Source: Gammaproteobacteria bacterium (GTDB lineage: Bacteria; Pseudomonadota; Gammaproteobacteria; Burkholderiales; Burkholderiaceae_C). From it: DNA of 64,000 nt. The notes beneath the pieces are model-generated. The model was given only the letters and a program-made list of their open reading frames with translations. It was not told where the DNA came from and did not search any database. Shown one piece after another: positions 36,947-46,469 of this stretch (position 1 is its first letter; each line of letters opens with the position of its first letter). The position numbers and the translations under genes are program-made. The stretch spans positions 1 to 64,000 of the forward strand of contig JAHJWB010000009.1 of assembly GCA_018828125.1 (NCBI GenBank), in the 5' to 3' direction.

Positions 36947-37246
36947 TCAGCGGCGCGCAAGCAGAAAACCGACCAACGCACCTACAGCCAGCGCTGCACC
37001 CGCGACGCGCCATGGCTCATCATGCGCATAACGATCAGCCGCGATAGCTGCGTCTTTGGCTTGGCGTGCCGCATCCTGCGCAGCACGCACTGCCGACTCG
37101 CGCACGTTGTGCATTCCATCGTCGAGCCGTTGACGCAGAAGTTTGATTTCAGGAACCGCGTCCAAATCCTTGTTGGCCAATAGCCCACGCAGATCGGATA
37201 CCAACTTTTCCAGTTCGCCCTGGGTGGTGGAGTCAGAAGCAGTCAT
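36947..37246 (-). CDS. DUF883 (ElaB/YqjD) family membrane-anchored protein
   Basis: A 99-aa protein with a long amphipathic, Ala/Asp/Arg-rich helix (residues about 8-75) and a C-terminal membrane tail AGAALAVGALVGFLLARR, the exact architecture of ElaB/YqjD. These proteins are C-tail-anchored in the inner membrane and bind ribosomes in stationary phase in E. coli. The start was taken at MTASDST, preceded by GAAAGG; upstream codons do not fit. It is the first gene of the yqj-like trio. Confidence 0.9.
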   Translation of the reverse strand: MTASDSTTQGELEKLVSDLRGLLANKDLDAVPEIKLLRQRLDDGMHNVRESAVRAAQDAARQAKDAAIAADRYAHDEPWRVAGAALAVGALVGFLLARR

Positions 37247-37383
37247 ACAAGCCTTTCTGTAAATCAAACAAACAATTGTGTTTACCCACTTGGGGAACTT
37301 CAATTCATCTTAGCCACCCGGTCCAAATCCCTTCGTAGGACGGGGACGCAAGAGGTTACTGATTGAAAGTGCCTTGCCCTATA

Positions 37384-38481
37384 TCAAACAAGCGCAGCCA
37401 CATGCTCCGCAATGGCCAGGGCACTTGTCAAGCCCGGGGATTCAATGCCAAACAGATTCACCAGTCCAGGAACCCCATGAACCGCTGGCCCCTGAATGAC
37501 AAAGTCAGCAGCGGGGGCGCCAGCGCCATGGATTTTGGGTCGCATGCCCGCGTACCCAGGCATCAGCGCACCATCCTGAAGTGCGGGCCAATACTTGCGC
37601 ACCTCGGCGTAAAACGCATCGCCACGAGCAGGGTCCACCAGCAAGTCGTCTGCCGAACTCACCCATTCCACATCCGGCCCAAATTTGGCTTGTCCGCCCA
37701 GGTCGAGCGTCAGGTGCACGCCCAGCCCCGCTGCTTCTGGCACCGGGTAGATCAGCCGGCTAAATGGCGCTTTGCCCGCCAGCGTGAAATAGCTGCCCTT
37801 GGCAAAGTGAGCAGAAGGGACATGCACAGGATCGAGCCCAACAAAACGCGCCGCCAGACTCTGCGCAGACAGCCCGGCAGCGTTAACGACCGTGCGGGCC
37901 CGCAGCTTGGTTCCGTCCTCTGCTTCCAAATCAATAGCTACCCCCCCAACACCAGCAAGCGCCAGGGGTGAATTTAATGCCACAATTCCGCCTGCATGCT
38001 CCAGGTCTCCCTGTAACGCAAGCATCAGTGCATGGCTATCGACAATGCCTGTGCTGGGCGAATGCAATGCGCCCACACATTCAAGCGCGGGCTCCATCGC
38101 CAGAGCTTGCTCGCGGCTCAACCACATAAGGTCGTGCACACCGTTGGCCAGCGCAACCGCCTCAATGGACTTCAGTCTGCCCAACTGGCTGGGTGCTGTC
38201 GCTACCAGCAACTTTCCGCAGCGCTGATGTGGCAAACCGCGCTCGGCGCAATAGGCATACAGCATCTCTTTGCCTTGCACGCACAGCCGAGCCTTCAGCG
38301 AGCCGGTGGGGTAGTACAGGCCGGCGTGGATGACCTCGCTGTTGCGTGAGCTGGTGCCAGTGCCAATGGCATCGGCCGCCTCCAGCACCATCACCTCGCG
38401 CCCTTGCAGGGCTAGCGCACGGGCCACGGCCAGACCCACCACACCCGCGCCAACCACCACGCAGTCGACGCTGTCGGTCAT
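37384..38481 (-). CDS. FAD-dependent oxidoreductase, L-2-hydroxyglutarate oxidase-like
   Basis: A 365-aa flavoprotein of the DAO/LhgO family. The N-terminal FAD site is [20 protein letters not shown], with [22 protein letters not shown], a hallmark of the LhgO branch. The C-terminal FAD contact is [19 protein letters not shown]. Such enzymes oxidise 2-hydroxy acids or similar donors to the quinone pool. The ATG overlaps the stop of the upstream histone-deacetylase-like gene as ATGA, so the two may act in one pathway. Confidence 0.88.
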   Translation of the reverse strand: MTDSVDCVVVGAGVVGLAVARALALQGREVMVLEAADAIGTGTSSRNSEVIHAGLYYPTGSLKARLCVQGKEMLYAYCAERGLPHQRCGKLLVATAPSQLGRLKSIEAVALANGVHDLMWLSREQALAMEPALECVGALHSPSTGIVDSHALMLALQGDLEHAGGIVALNSPLALAGVGGVAIDLEAEDGTKLRARTVVNAAGLSAQSLAARFVGLDPVHVPSAHFAKGSYFTLAGKAPFSRLIYPVPEAAGLGVHLTLDLGGQAKFGPDVEWVSSADDLLVDPARGDAFYAEVRKYWPALQDGALMPGYAGMRPKIHGAGAPAADFVIQGPAVHGVPGLVNLFGIESPGLTSALAIAEHVAALV

Positions 38482-39527
38482 GCCGCCGCAACCTGTTGCT
38501 CGAAGCCTTCGAGCACGTTCACCGCGTTGGTACCCAGTTCTTCAGCGGCATAGCCTCCTTCCAGCACAAACACTGTGGGCAGGCCCAGGTTGGCCAGGCG
38601 CTCGCCCAGACGCGTGAAGTCGGACGTCTTGAGCGCAAACTTCGAGATCGGATCATCCTCGAACGCGTCGAGCCCGAGCGACACCACCAGCGTATCAGCG
38701 TCATACTGCGCAATTCGCCAAAGCGCCTGCTCCAGTGCCGCAAACCATTGTGCAGCGCTGGTGCCAGCCGGCAGCGGCAAGTTGAGGTTGAAGCCTGCGC
38801 CCTCCCCTTGCCCCGCTTCGTCTGCATGGCCCAGGTAGAACGGGTACTCGGTGCACGGGTCGCCATGGAGGCTGACAAACAGCACGTCGGACCTGTCGTA
38901 GAAGATGCTTTGCGTGCCGTTGCCGTGGTGGTAATCCACGTCAAGCAAGGCTACACGCGTGGAGCCTTGGCTGCGCAGCCACTGGGCTGCCACTGCGGCG
39001 TTGTTGATGAAACAGTAGCCGCCCATGAAGTCGGGCCCTGCATGGTGGCCAGGCGGGCGTGTGCAGCAGAACGCCGCACGCGCCCCCTGGGCCACGCGAG
39101 CCGCTGCGCTGGCGGCCGCATCCGCACCGGCCTTGATCGCCTGCCAGGTGCCCTCGGCCATGGGCGTGCCGTTGTCCATGGAGTACAGGCCCAGTTTGGC
39201 TACGAAGTTGTCAGGCTCCACGTCACTGCGCAGGCTTCGCACCGGCCACACCGATGGGAAGGGTTGCAACGAAGCGTTGGCTGGGTCAAGCGCCACCCAT
39301 TGTTGCCATGCGTTCTGCAGGAAGGCCAGGTAGCGCGGTGTGTGGATCTGTGCCAATACCGGGCTGCTGTCCACATCTGGCGGTACTATTTCGTGGCCGC
39401 GCAAGCGCAATGCTTCTTCCACATAATCCACGCGCTGAGGTTTTTCAAAACAAGGCACACGTTCGCCTCGGAAAAACTCGTGGACAGGGGCGTGCCCCTG
39501 ATGAAAGGGGTTGTGGAAGGTGATCAT
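38478..39527 (-). CDS. Histone deacetylase-family amidohydrolase (acetylpolyamine-type)
   Basis: A 349-aa zinc hydrolase of the class II HDAC/AphA family, which removes acetyl groups from acetylpolyamines or related amides. Motifs include [20 protein letters not shown] with the His-His pair, the zinc Asp-His in [13 protein letters not shown], the second zinc Asp in [11 protein letters not shown], and [11 protein letters not shown] near the end. The N-terminal [17 protein letters not shown] fits the acetylpolyamine branch. It is translationally coupled to the FAD oxidoreductase. Confidence 0.9.
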   Translation of the reverse strand: MITFHNPFHQGHAPVHEFFRGERVPCFEKPQRVDYVEEALRLRGHEIVPPDVDSSPVLAQIHTPRYLAFLQNAWQQWVALDPANASLQPFPSVWPVRSLRSDVEPDNFVAKLGLYSMDNGTPMAEGTWQAIKAGADAAASAAARVAQGARAAFCCTRPPGHHAGPDFMGGYCFINNAAVAAQWLRSQGSTRVALLDVDYHHGNGTQSIFYDRSDVLFVSLHGDPCTEYPFYLGHADEAGQGEGAGFNLNLPLPAGTSAAQWFAALEQALWRIAQYDADTLVVSLGLDAFEDDPISKFALKTSDFTRLGERLANLGLPTVFVLEGGYAAEELGTNAVNVLEGFEQQVAAA

Positions 39528-39643
39528 GGGAGAAATCAGATGGAAATGCGGCCCCCCACAAGCCGCTGCGGGAAGTCAAGAACCGACACTTTAGCGGCTC
39601 CCACCGGCCCCGGAACTCAATTGCGCATGTCGGCGCGCATCCA

Positions 39644-39681
39644 TTAAAAAACCCCTGCGGACCGGAGATCTGCAGGGGTTT
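39644..39681 (-). terminator. Terminator after the tRNA-Val pair
   Basis: The 10-bp perfect stem AAACCCCTGC/GCAGGGGTTT is followed on the minus strand by TTT. It lies just past the second tRNA-Val gene in transcription order and may end the long isc-dnaQ-tRNA transcript. Confidence 0.85.
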
Positions 39682-39686
39682 CAAAT

Positions 39687-39761
39687 TGGTGGGTGATACA
39701 TGGATCGAACATGTGACCCCTGCCGTGTGAAGGCAGTGCTCTACCGCTGAGCTAATCACCC
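39687..39761 (-). tRNA. tRNA-Val (anticodon CAC), distal copy
   Basis: This 75-nt gene with encoded CCA begins GGGTGATTAGCTCAGC on the minus strand, has anticodon stem CTGCC/GGCAG with loop TTCACAC, and a T-arm around GTTCGATCC. Anticodon CAC reads GUG. The sequence is identical to the neighbouring copy. Confidence 0.96.
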
Positions 39762-39809
39762 GACGAAATCACCCTGAACAGGGCGTTTTTTCGTGAGCAG
39801 TCAAAGACG

Positions 39810-39884
39810 TGGTGGGTGATACATGGATCGAACATGTGACCCCTGCCGTGTGAAGGCAGTGCTCTACCGCTGAGCTAATCACCC
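39810..39884 (-). tRNA. tRNA-Val (anticodon CAC), proximal copy
   Basis: It is identical to the copy at 39687-39761, with the same acceptor stem and encoded CCA. The two are separated by 48 bp and lie 36 bp after dnaQ on the same strand. A CATAAT box at 39906-39911 (minus strand) could be a promoter -10, but no good -35 is seen. Confidence 0.96.
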
Positions 39885-39920
39885 GCGTCGCTGTGACAGC
39901 CTTCGATTATGGCACAGCTT

Positions 39921-40634
39921 TTAAGCGGTCTGAGCCGCTCGCCAAATTGTTTTACCGCCGCTGGCTTTGTCGATTTGCGCCATCACCTCGGCATGCGCCG
40001 CTTGCTCTTGTTCGCTCGCCAACAAAACCGGCAAGGTCAAACTGCGCAAATCAATCGCGGCCACTTTCATGGCACCCGTACTGTCTTGCACGTCGTCGGA
40101 GATCAGCAAAGGATCTTGCCCGCGCGTGAGATTGATGTACACGTCAGCCAGCAGCTCGGCATCGAGCAAGGCGCCATGCAAGGTGCGGCCAGAGTTGTCT
40201 ACACCCAAGCGATCACACAACGCGTCAAGCGAGTTGCGCTTGCCCGGGTACATTTCCTTTGCCATGGCCAGCGTGTCAGTCACGCTCTCCACAAAGGTAC
40301 GAAATGCGGGGCGCCTGATCAGCTCCAGTTCCTTGTTCAAGAAGCCCACGTCGAACGCGGCGTTGTGGATGATGATCTCGGCCCCCTGCAAGTACTGCAG
40401 GATCTCGTCGGCCACCTCCGCAAACTTCGGTTTGTCCTTCAAAAACTCATTGCTGATGCCGTGCACCTTCAATGCGTCTTCATGGCTGTCGCGCCCGGGA
40501 TTGAAGTACAAATGCAGGTTGTTGCCAGTGAGCTTGCGGTTGAGCAGCTCCACGCAGCCCAGTTCAATGATGCGATCTCCACCTTCGGCCGAAAGGCCGG
40601 TGGTTTCGGTGTCGAGAACGATCTGGCGCGACAT
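39921..40634 (-). CDS. dnaQ: DNA polymerase III epsilon subunit, 3'-5' proofreading exonuclease
   Basis: A 237-aa DEDDh exonuclease. Motif I is VLDTETTGL, motif II lies in IIHNAAFDVGFLNKEL, and motif III has the His in RTLHGALLDAELLADVY. The C-terminal part should bind the alpha subunit. The start overlaps the fdx stop as ATGA, so proofreading exonuclease synthesis is coupled to the end of the iron-sulfur operon. The tRNA-Val pair follows directly. Confidence 0.96.
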   Translation of the reverse strand: MSRQIVLDTETTGLSAEGGDRIIELGCVELLNRKLTGNNLHLYFNPGRDSHEDALKVHGISNEFLKDKPKFAEVADEILQYLQGAEIIIHNAAFDVGFLNKELELIRRPAFRTFVESVTDTLAMAKEMYPGKRNSLDALCDRLGVDNSGRTLHGALLDAELLADVYINLTRGQDPLLISDDVQDSTGAMKVAAIDLRSLTLPVLLASEQEQAAHAEVMAQIDKASGGKTIWRAAQTA

Positions 40635-40972
40635 CAGTGGTTTTCCTTGGCGTGGTTAATCGTGTATTTGGGGATCTCCACCGTCAGGTCGGTTTGCGCC
40701 AGGATTGCTTGGCACGACAGGCGCGACTGCGGCTCCAGGCCCCAGGCGCGGTCCAGCAGGTCTTCTTCCTCTTCCTCAGCGTCGTTGAGAGAGGCTAAAC
40801 CCTGGCGCACGATCACATGGCAGGTGGTACACGCACAGCTCATATCGCAGGCGTGTTCGATGTTGATGTCGTTGTCCAGCAAGGCTTCACAGATCGAGGT
40901 GCCAGCCGGCGCAGTGATTTCAACACCGGCGGGGCAGTATTCGGGATGGGGGAGTATCTTGATGACAGGCAT
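40634..40972 (-). CDS. fdx: Isc-type [2Fe-2S] ferredoxin
   Basis: A 112-aa adrenodoxin-like ferredoxin that supplies electrons to iron-sulfur cluster assembly. Cluster ligands lie in CDMSCACTTCHV and in LSCQAIL near the C-terminus. Length and motifs match E. coli Fdx. It is encoded 59 bp after hscA and overlaps dnaQ by four bases. Confidence 0.96.
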   Translation of the reverse strand: MPVIKILPHPEYCPAGVEITAPAGTSICEALLDNDINIEHACDMSCACTTCHVIVRQGLASLNDAEEEEEDLLDRAWGLEPQSRLSCQAILAQTDLTVEIPKYTINHAKENH

Positions 40973-41031
40973 GGGGCAGAGTTCTTTTCTTGCGGGTATG
41001 TATTGCTATGCGCTAGGGCGATCGGGTCCGC

Positions 41032-42903
41032 TCAGAGGTTTTGGACGTTCTTGCCGGCCAGCGCCTGCTGGATGCCACGATTCATGCGCTGTGCAGCAAA
41101 CGCCTCGGTGCCTTTGGCCAACGCGTCGGTGGCAGCTTCGATGATGGCGGCATCGTCGGCATCGCGCTGGCGCCGCAATGCGACCATCAGCACATCAATG
41201 TCCGCACGTTCTTGAGGACTCAGCACATCCCCATCTGCGTCCAGCGCGCTCTGGGTCGCCATCAGCATCCGGTCGGCATCCACACGCGCCTCCACCACAG
41301 CGCGAGCCTTCATGTCCTGCGCAGCCGTGGCAAAACCATCTTGCAGCATGCGTGCAATTTCATCATCAGACAGGCCGTAGGATGGCTTCACATCAATGCG
41401 CGCTTCTACACCACTGCCCTGCTCGCGGGCGCTCACGCTCAGCAAACCATCGGCATCGACGGTGAACGTCACACGGATGCGTGCTGCGCCAGCAGCCATG
41501 GGAGGGATACCACGCAATTCAAAACGCGCGAGACTGCGGCAGTCCTGCACCAAGTCGCGTTCGCCTTGGACCACATGGATCGCCAACGCGGTCTGGCCGT
41601 CTTTGTACGTGGTGAAATCCTGCGCCTTGGCAGTGGGAATGGTTTCGTTGCGCGCCACAATGCGCTCCACCAGCCCGCCCATGGTTTCGATACCCAGCGA
41701 CAGCGGAATCACATCCAGCAGCAACAGGTCGTCCGAGGTGCTGTTGCCTGCCAGCTGGTTGGCCTGGATGGCAGCGCCCAACGCCACCACTTCATCAGGG
41801 TTGAGATTGGTCAAAGGCTCCTTCCCAAAAAATTCAGCCACTGCGTTCTGTACCTGCGGCATGCGGGTGGAGCCTCCCACCATCACAACACCATGCACTT
41901 CATCGCGTGTTAGGTGCGCATCGCGCAGCACGCGGCGCACGGAAGCCATGGAACGTGCAGTCAAGTCGGCTGTAATCGCCTCGAAGTCAGAGCGTTTGAC
42001 GTCAAAATGGGCCTCAGCGCTTGACAGTAAAGCGCTGAATGCTACAGAATCAGTAGCAGTCAAGGCCTCCTTGCAAGCGCGCGCTGCCATGCGCACCGCG
42101 GACTTGTCGGAGGCCGTGACCGCTTCCAACGCCAACTGCTGCAGCACCCAGTCCGCCAGCGCTGCATCGTAGTCATCGCCGCCCAATGCAGAATCACCGC
42201 CGGTCGCAATGACTTCAAACACACCCTGTGTGAGGCGCAGGATGGAGATATCGAAAGTACCACCTCCCAGGTCATACACCGCGTAAACACCTTCACTGGC
42301 GTTGTCCAGGCCGTAGGCAATGGCCGCCGCCGTGGGCTCGTTGATCAGGCGCAACAGGTGGATGCCCGCGAGCTTGGCCGCATCCTTGGTGGCCTGGCGC
42401 TGGGCATCATCAAAATAGGCGGGCACGGTGATGACCGCGCCATAGAGATCGTCGTTGAAGGTGTCTTCGGCGCGGTAACGCAGCGTCGCCAGAATTTCCG
42501 CGCTGACTTCCACGGGCGACTTGTTGCCATCTACCGTCGCAAGACTCACCATGCCTTCAGCGGCTGCGCCCGAGCCAGGAACAAAGTCATAGGGGAGCTT
42601 GTCCGCTCCAGCCACGTCTTTGAGACCGCGCCCCATGAAGCGTTTGACCGACGCAATGGTGTTGCGGGCATCCTGCGTTTGCGAGGCCACAGCGTCGTAT
42701 CCGATTTGCCGACCACCTTTTTCAAGGTAGCGCACCACCGACGGCAGCAGCACCCTGCCCTGCGCGTCTGCCAGGCATTCGGACACGCCGTTGCGCACGG
42801 CGGCGACAAGAGAGTGGGTCGTGCCCAGGTCAATGCCGACGGCAATGCGTCGCTGATGCGGGTCGGGGGACTGGCCGGGTTCGGAGATCTGCAGAAGCGC
42901 CAT
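41032..42903 (-). CDS. hscA: Iron-sulfur assembly Hsp70 chaperone HscA
   Basis: A 623-aa Hsp70 that works with HscB to release clusters from IscU. The ATPase domain opens with [15 protein letters not shown] and has [14 protein letters not shown] and [10 protein letters not shown]. The substrate-binding domain includes [19 protein letters not shown] loop in the ATPase domain, [19 protein letters not shown], is encoded by a segment resembling the family palindromic repeat (42004-42056) and looks several residues longer than E. coli HscA at this point. Confidence 0.96.
   Translation of the reverse strand: MALLQISEPGQSPDPHQRRIAVGIDLGTTHSLVAAVRNGVSECLADAQGRVLLPSVVRYLEKGGRQIGYDAVASQTQDARNTIASVKRFMGRGLKDVAGADKLPYDFVPGSGAAAEGMVSLATVDGNKSPVEVSAEILATLRYRAEDTFNDDLYGAVITVPAYFDDAQRQATKDAAKLAGIHLLRLINEPTAAAIAYGLDNASEGVYAVYDLGGGTFDISILRLTQGVFEVIATGGDSALGGDDYDAALADWVLQQLALEAVTASDKSAVRMAARACKEALTATDSVAFSALLSSAEAHFDVKRSDFEAITADLTARSMASVRRVLRDAHLTRDEVHGVVMVGGSTRMPQVQNAVAEFFGKEPLTNLNPDEVVALGAAIQANQLAGNSTSDDLLLLDVIPLSLGIETMGGLVERIVARNETIPTAKAQDFTTYKDGQTALAIHVVQGERDLVQDCRSLARFELRGIPPMAAGAARIRVTFTVDADGLLSVSAREQGSGVEARIDVKPSYGLSDDEIARMLQDGFATAAQDMKARAVVEARVDADRMLMATQSALDADGDVLSPQERADIDVLMVALRRQRDADDAAIIEAATDALAKGTEAFAAQRMNRGIQQALAGKNVQNL
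42004..42056 (-). repeat. Repeat-like segment embedded in hscA
   Basis: The plus strand reads AAATGGGCCTCAGCGCTT, then AAAGCGCTGAATGCTACAGAATC. It aligns with copy 1 (AAATTGGCCTCTAGCGCTT..TAAGCGCTAACAGCTATC) with one base missing and about six changes. GATTCTGTAGC on the minus strand is shared with the ygiQ copy. It could also be chance similarity. Confidence 0.5.
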
Positions 42904-42977
42904 GAAATTTCGGGTCTCAACGTGGTAGGGCCCGCTATCAGAACGACCGGGCCCACAAGGGGGAAAGCAAAACCGCT

Positions 42978-43496
42978 CTATTGTCCCAGTTGCTCTCTGC
43001 GACGTTCAATATCGTCGGCAAAACGCGCAATGAACATGAGGGCTCTGACCTCACGGGCGGCGCCAGCGTAGTCTTGCTGCCGGTCAATCAATTGTTCGCA
43101 TTGCAGCAGTGCAGCGCGTCGGGCTTGTGCAACTGCATCATCCAGCGCATCCAGTTCGCTCTCTGCACGCGCCTCCTCCAGCGCTTCGCGCCACTCCATC
43201 TGCTGCATAAGGAATACTGCAGGCATGGCGGTGTTGTTCTCCGAGCGGATGGGGGCACCGTGCAATTCGCACAGATATGCAGCGCGCCGTATCGGGTCCT
43301 TCAACCGCTGGTAAGCCTCATTGATGCGCACTGACCATTGCAGGGCAATGCGCTGCGCGGATGCGCCTTGCGCCGCAAACTTGTCAGGATGGGCTTCGCG
43401 CTGCAACTCTTTCCAGCGCGCATCAATGGCGCTGCGCTCCTGCTCAAAACGGGGAGCAAGGCCAAACAGTTCGAAGTCGTCAGATTGCAGGTTCAT
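42978..43496 (-). CDS. hscB: Iron-sulfur assembly J-protein HscB
   Basis: A 172-aa cochaperone that brings IscU to HscA. The J-domain has His36-Pro37-Asp38 (REAHPDKFA), and the C-terminal helices bind IscU ([18 protein letters not shown]). It lies after a terminator-like hairpin that separates it from iscA, and 74 bp before hscA. Confidence 0.95.
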   Translation of the reverse strand: MNLQSDDFELFGLAPRFEQERSAIDARWKELQREAHPDKFAAQGASAQRIALQWSVRINEAYQRLKDPIRRAAYLCELHGAPIRSENNTAMPAVFLMQQMEWREALEEARAESELDALDDAVAQARRAALLQCEQLIDRQQDYAGAAREVRALMFIARFADDIERRREQLGQ

Positions 43497-43527
43497 GCGC
43501 TAGTCGGCTGAAAGCAAAAAATCCAAG

Positions 43528-43561
43528 AAAAAACCGCCAGCACGCAGCGCGATGGCGGTTT
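43528..43561 (-). terminator. Intraoperon terminator-like hairpin between iscA and hscB
   Basis: The 9-bp perfect stem AAACCGCCA/TGGCGGTTT, continued by TTTTTTC on the minus strand, forms a classic rho-independent terminator. It lies 24 bp after iscA and 32 bp before hscB, so it should reduce readthrough from iscRSUA into hscBA-fdx-dnaQ. Confidence 0.85.
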
Positions 43562-43584
43562 GTCGGCACGAAGGCGGCTGGCGC

Positions 43585-43908
43585 TTAGACGCGAAAGCTC
43601 TCTCCACAACCGCAGCGGTCACGCTCGTTGGGGTTATTGAACTTGAACCCTTCGTTCAGACCTTCACGCACAAAGTCCAACTCAGTGCCGTCAATGTAGG
43701 CCAGACTTTTGGGGTCGATCAATACCTTGACCCCGTGGTTTTCAAACACGACGTCTTCGGGCGCACTGTCGTCCACATACTCCAGCTTGTAGGCAAGCCC
43801 TGAGCAGCCAGTCGTTTTGACTCCCAGGCGAACGCCCAAGCCCTTGCCCCGCCGAGAAAGGTAGCGGTTGACGTGCCGGGCGGCGGCTTCTGTCAGCGTA
43901 ATGGCCAT
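43585..43908 (-). CDS. iscA: Iron-sulfur cluster A-type carrier IscA
   Basis: A 107-aa A-type carrier with the three conserved cysteines Cys35 ([13 protein letters not shown]), Cys99 and Cys101 (CGCGESF). It accepts or donates iron-sulfur clusters to target proteins. It starts five bases after iscU ends, typical of the operon, and is followed by a terminator-like hairpin. Confidence 0.97.
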   Translation of the reverse strand: MAITLTEAAARHVNRYLSRRGKGLGVRLGVKTTGCSGLAYKLEYVDDSAPEDVVFENHGVKVLIDPKSLAYIDGTELDFVREGLNEGFKFNNPNERDRCGCGESFRV

Positions 43909-43913
43909 ATCAC

Positions 43914-44324
43914 TCAGGCAACGGCAGCAGCGTTTGCAGTCACTGCGTGTTTGGTCTTGTAATCCAGCACCGCCGCCTTGATAGCGTCTTCGGCCAGGAT
44001 GGAGCAGTGGATTTTGACGGGCGGCAGCGCCAGCTCTTCAGCGATCTCGCTGTTCTTGAGGGCTGCTGCTTCGTCCAGGGTCTTGCCTTTGACCCATTCG
44101 GTCACGAGCGAAGACGAGGCGATAGCGGAGCCGCAGCCGTACGTTTTGAAACGCGCATCCTCGATCACACCGGTTTCCGGGTTCACCTTGATCTGCAGCT
44201 TCATCACGTCGCCGCAAGCCGGTGCACCCACCATGCCAGTGCCCACCGAATCATCACCTTTGTCGAACGAACCCACGTTGCGGGGGTTTTCGTAATGGTC
44301 AACCACTTTTTCTGAGTAAGCCAT
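43914..44324 (-). CDS. iscU: Iron-sulfur cluster scaffold IscU
   Basis: A 136-aa scaffold on which IscS and iron build clusters. It has Cys37 with Asp39 (GAPACGDV), Cys64 ([11 protein letters not shown]) and Cys107 (VKIHCS). The HscA recognition motif LPPVK is present ([10 protein letters not shown]). It lies between iscS and iscA. Confidence 0.98.
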   Translation of the reverse strand: MAYSEKVVDHYENPRNVGSFDKGDDSVGTGMVGAPACGDVMKLQIKVNPETGVIEDARFKTYGCGSAIASSSLVTEWVKGKTLDEAAALKNSEIAEELALPPVKIHCSILAEDAIKAAVLDYKTKHAVTANAAAVA

Positions 44325-44363
44325 GATGTGTACCTCTTCAATACGTCCAAAATCTGTGCGGAA

Positions 44364-45584
44364 TCAGTGGGCAGCCCATTGAATGGTGCTGATGTCGATG
44401 CCGTCTTTGTACATCTCCCACAGCGGACTCAGCTCGCGCAGGCGGGCCACGTTCTCGCGAATGGTGGAGATGGCGTAATCGATCTCTTCCTCAGTCGTGA
44501 AGCGACCAATCGTCATGCGCAGGCTGCTGTGCGCCAGCTCGTCACTGCGGCCCAGTGCGCGCAGCACGTAGCTCGGCTCCAGGCTGGCGGATGTACAGGC
44601 CGAGCCCGACGAAACTGCCAAGCCCTTGATCCCCATGATGAGAGATTCACCTTCAACGAAGTTGAAACTCATATTCAGGTTCTGGGGCACGCGGCGCTCC
44701 ATACTGCCGTTGATGTAGACCTGTTCGATGTCCTTCAAACCATCCAGCAGGCGTTGCTGCAACGCCTTCGCCTTGGCATTGCTCTCAACCATTTCTTCCT
44801 TGGCGATGCGGAAGGCTTCGCCCATACCCACGATCTGGTGCGTGGGCAACGTACCCGAACGCATACCGCGCTCGTGGCCGCCACCGTGCATCTGCGCTTC
44901 CAGCCGCACGCGGGGCTTGCGGCGCACATAAAGAGCACCCACACCCTTAGGACCATAGGTCTTGTGCGCAGTCATGCTCATCAGGTCGATGGGAAGCGCA
45001 TTCATGTCGATTTCGACGCGGCCCGTTGCCTGGGCCGCATCCACATGCAGCAGGATTCCCTTTTCGCGGCAGAGCGCTCCAATGGCAGGAATATCCTGAA
45101 TCACTCCAATTTCGTTGTTCACGAACAGGATGCTGACCAGCACCGTGTCGGGACGAATGGCTGCCTTCAGGGCATCCATATTCACCAAGCCGTCTTCCTG
45201 CACGTCAAGATAAGTCGCTTCAAAACCTTGACGCTCTAGCTCTCGCACCGTGTCCAACACCGCCTTGTGCTCTGTCTTGAGCGTGATGAGGTGCTTGCCC
45301 TTGCCTTTGTAGAACTGCGCAGCACCCTTCAAGGCCAGATTGATGGACTCGGTCGCACCACTGGTCCAGACGATCTCACGGGGGTCGGCGTTGATCAACT
45401 CGGCAACTTGAACACGCGCCTTCTCAACGGCTTCTTCCGCCTCCCAGCCCCAGGCATGGCTACGCGACGCAGGGTTGCCAAAATGTTCGCGCAACCAAGG
45501 AATCATGGCATCCACGACGCGGGGATCTACCGGCGTAGTGGCACCATAGTCGAGATAAATAGGAAAGTGCGGGGTCATGTCCAT
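44364..45584 (-). CDS. iscS: Cysteine desulfurase IscS
   Basis: A 406-aa pyridoxal-phosphate enzyme taking sulfur from cysteine for clusters, thiamine and tRNA modification. The PLP Lys is in [11 protein letters not shown] and the persulfide Cys in [21 protein letters not shown]. Its mobile loop and C-terminus match IscS rather than NifS or SufS. It follows iscR after a 106-bp gap that contains a strong hairpin. Confidence 0.98.
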   Translation of the reverse strand: MDMTPHFPIYLDYGATTPVDPRVVDAMIPWLREHFGNPASRSHAWGWEAEEAVEKARVQVAELINADPREIVWTSGATESINLALKGAAQFYKGKGKHLITLKTEHKAVLDTVRELERQGFEATYLDVQEDGLVNMDALKAAIRPDTVLVSILFVNNEIGVIQDIPAIGALCREKGILLHVDAAQATGRVEIDMNALPIDLMSMTAHKTYGPKGVGALYVRRKPRVRLEAQMHGGGHERGMRSGTLPTHQIVGMGEAFRIAKEEMVESNAKAKALQQRLLDGLKDIEQVYINGSMERRVPQNLNMSFNFVEGESLIMGIKGLAVSSGSACTSASLEPSYVLRALGRSDELAHSSLRMTIGRFTTEEEIDYAISTIRENVARLRELSPLWEMYKDGIDISTIQWAAH

Positions 45585-45656
45585 GGCTGGCTCAGAGATA
45601 GTTGCTGGCTGGCAAACTGAATAAACAAAACGGCTTAAGGAATTTCTTCAGGGCAA

Positions 45657-45676
45657 CGCTGGCCCCAGGGCCAGCG
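45657..45676 (-). promoter_or_regulatory. Hairpin between iscR and iscS
   Basis: A near-perfect stem CGCTGGCC/GGCCAGCG with a 4-base loop lies 15 bp after the iscR stop, without a T-run. It may shield iscR mRNA from decay or mark an RNA processing site, comparable in position to the regulated iscR-iscS gap of E. coli. Confidence 0.5.
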
Positions 45677-45690
45677 AAATGCCCGTGGTA

Positions 45691-46227
45691 TTAAGACTTG
45701 GCGAACACATTGCCCAGCGCGAACACAGAGTTCGGCGCATTCACCCGGATCGGTTTGACCACCGGCGTCGTAGAAATCGCGCGACGGATAACCGGCTTGT
45801 CTTCGATCTGCACGCCCTTGGCAATTTGCTCATCTACCAGCTTTTGCAAGGTGACGGAATCTAGAAACTCCACCATGCGCTGGTTGAGAGACGCCCACAA
45901 CTCGTGTGTCATGCACCGGCCCGCTTCACCCAGACAATTTTCCTTGCCGCCGCATTGCGTAGCATCGATAGGCTCATCCACCGACACAATGATGTCAGCC
46001 ACGGTGATATCGCCCGCCTTGCGTGCCAGCGTGTAACCGCCGCCGGGGCCACGCGTAGACTCCACCAATTCGTGGCGACGCAGTTTGCCGAAGAGCTGCT
46101 CCAAGTAGGACAGAGAAATCTGTTGGCGCTGACTGATGGCCGCCAAAGTAACAGGGCCGTTGTTCTGGCGCAGGGCCAAATCAATCATCGCGGTGACCGC
46201 AAAACGGCCTTTGGTTGTGAGACGCAT
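45691..46227 (-). CDS. iscR: Rrf2-family iron-sulfur regulator IscR
   Basis: A 178-aa cluster-sensing repressor. The winged helix lies at 1-60, and the [2Fe-2S] ligands Cys92, Cys98 and Cys104 (CGGKENCLGEAGRC) have exactly the E. coli spacing. AAGGAG precedes the start. It is the first gene of the isc operon and presumably represses it when holo. The C-terminal tail (about residues 140-178) is longer than in E. coli IscR. Confidence 0.97.
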   Translation of the reverse strand: MRLTTKGRFAVTAMIDLALRQNNGPVTLAAISQRQQISLSYLEQLFGKLRRHELVESTRGPGGGYTLARKAGDITVADIIVSVDEPIDATQCGGKENCLGEAGRCMTHELWASLNQRMVEFLDSVTLQKLVDEQIAKGVQIEDKPVIRRAISTTPVVKPIRVNAPNSVFALGNVFAKS

Positions 46228-46376
46228 CGCAAGCTCCTTGTGCTAAGGCTTGTTCGTTGTAGAAACCGCCTCCGCTGGCTGTTGGCCGCCGAGGCACCGT
46301 CTCCGCCCCTTACTCCGCACAGGTGTCTGATACGGAGCCCTTCATCGCTGGGCTGTTTTCTTGAGTATTTTGTGCG

Positions 46377-46412
46377 AGTATAGCACAAATCCCTATCGAT
46401 TCTGTCGGATTA
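46377..46412 (-). promoter_or_regulatory. Putative isc promoter and IscR site
   Basis: On the minus strand TGCTATACT (extended -10, TATACT at 46377-46382) precedes iscR by about 150 bp. Just upstream, AATCCGAC..GATAGGGATT (46387-46410) has partial dyad symmetry and resembles a type 1 IscR site in its left half only. Assignment is tentative. Confidence 0.35.
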
Positions 46413-46469
46413 AATAACCAACTAGTTTTAAATCGACTCGATAGTAATTACTCATCGCCCGATCGCCCA

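Noticed and set aside
39687-39884. Direct repeat of about 75 bp as an integration scar (attL/attR)
   Set aside because: Both copies are complete tRNA-Val genes with encoded CCA only 48 bp apart. A tandem tRNA duplication explains them and no integrase is present.
42925-42957. GGGCCC inverted repeat between hscB and hscA as a terminator
   Set aside because: The spacing between arms is 15 bp, there is no T-run, and hscA is needed with hscB. It is probably incidental.
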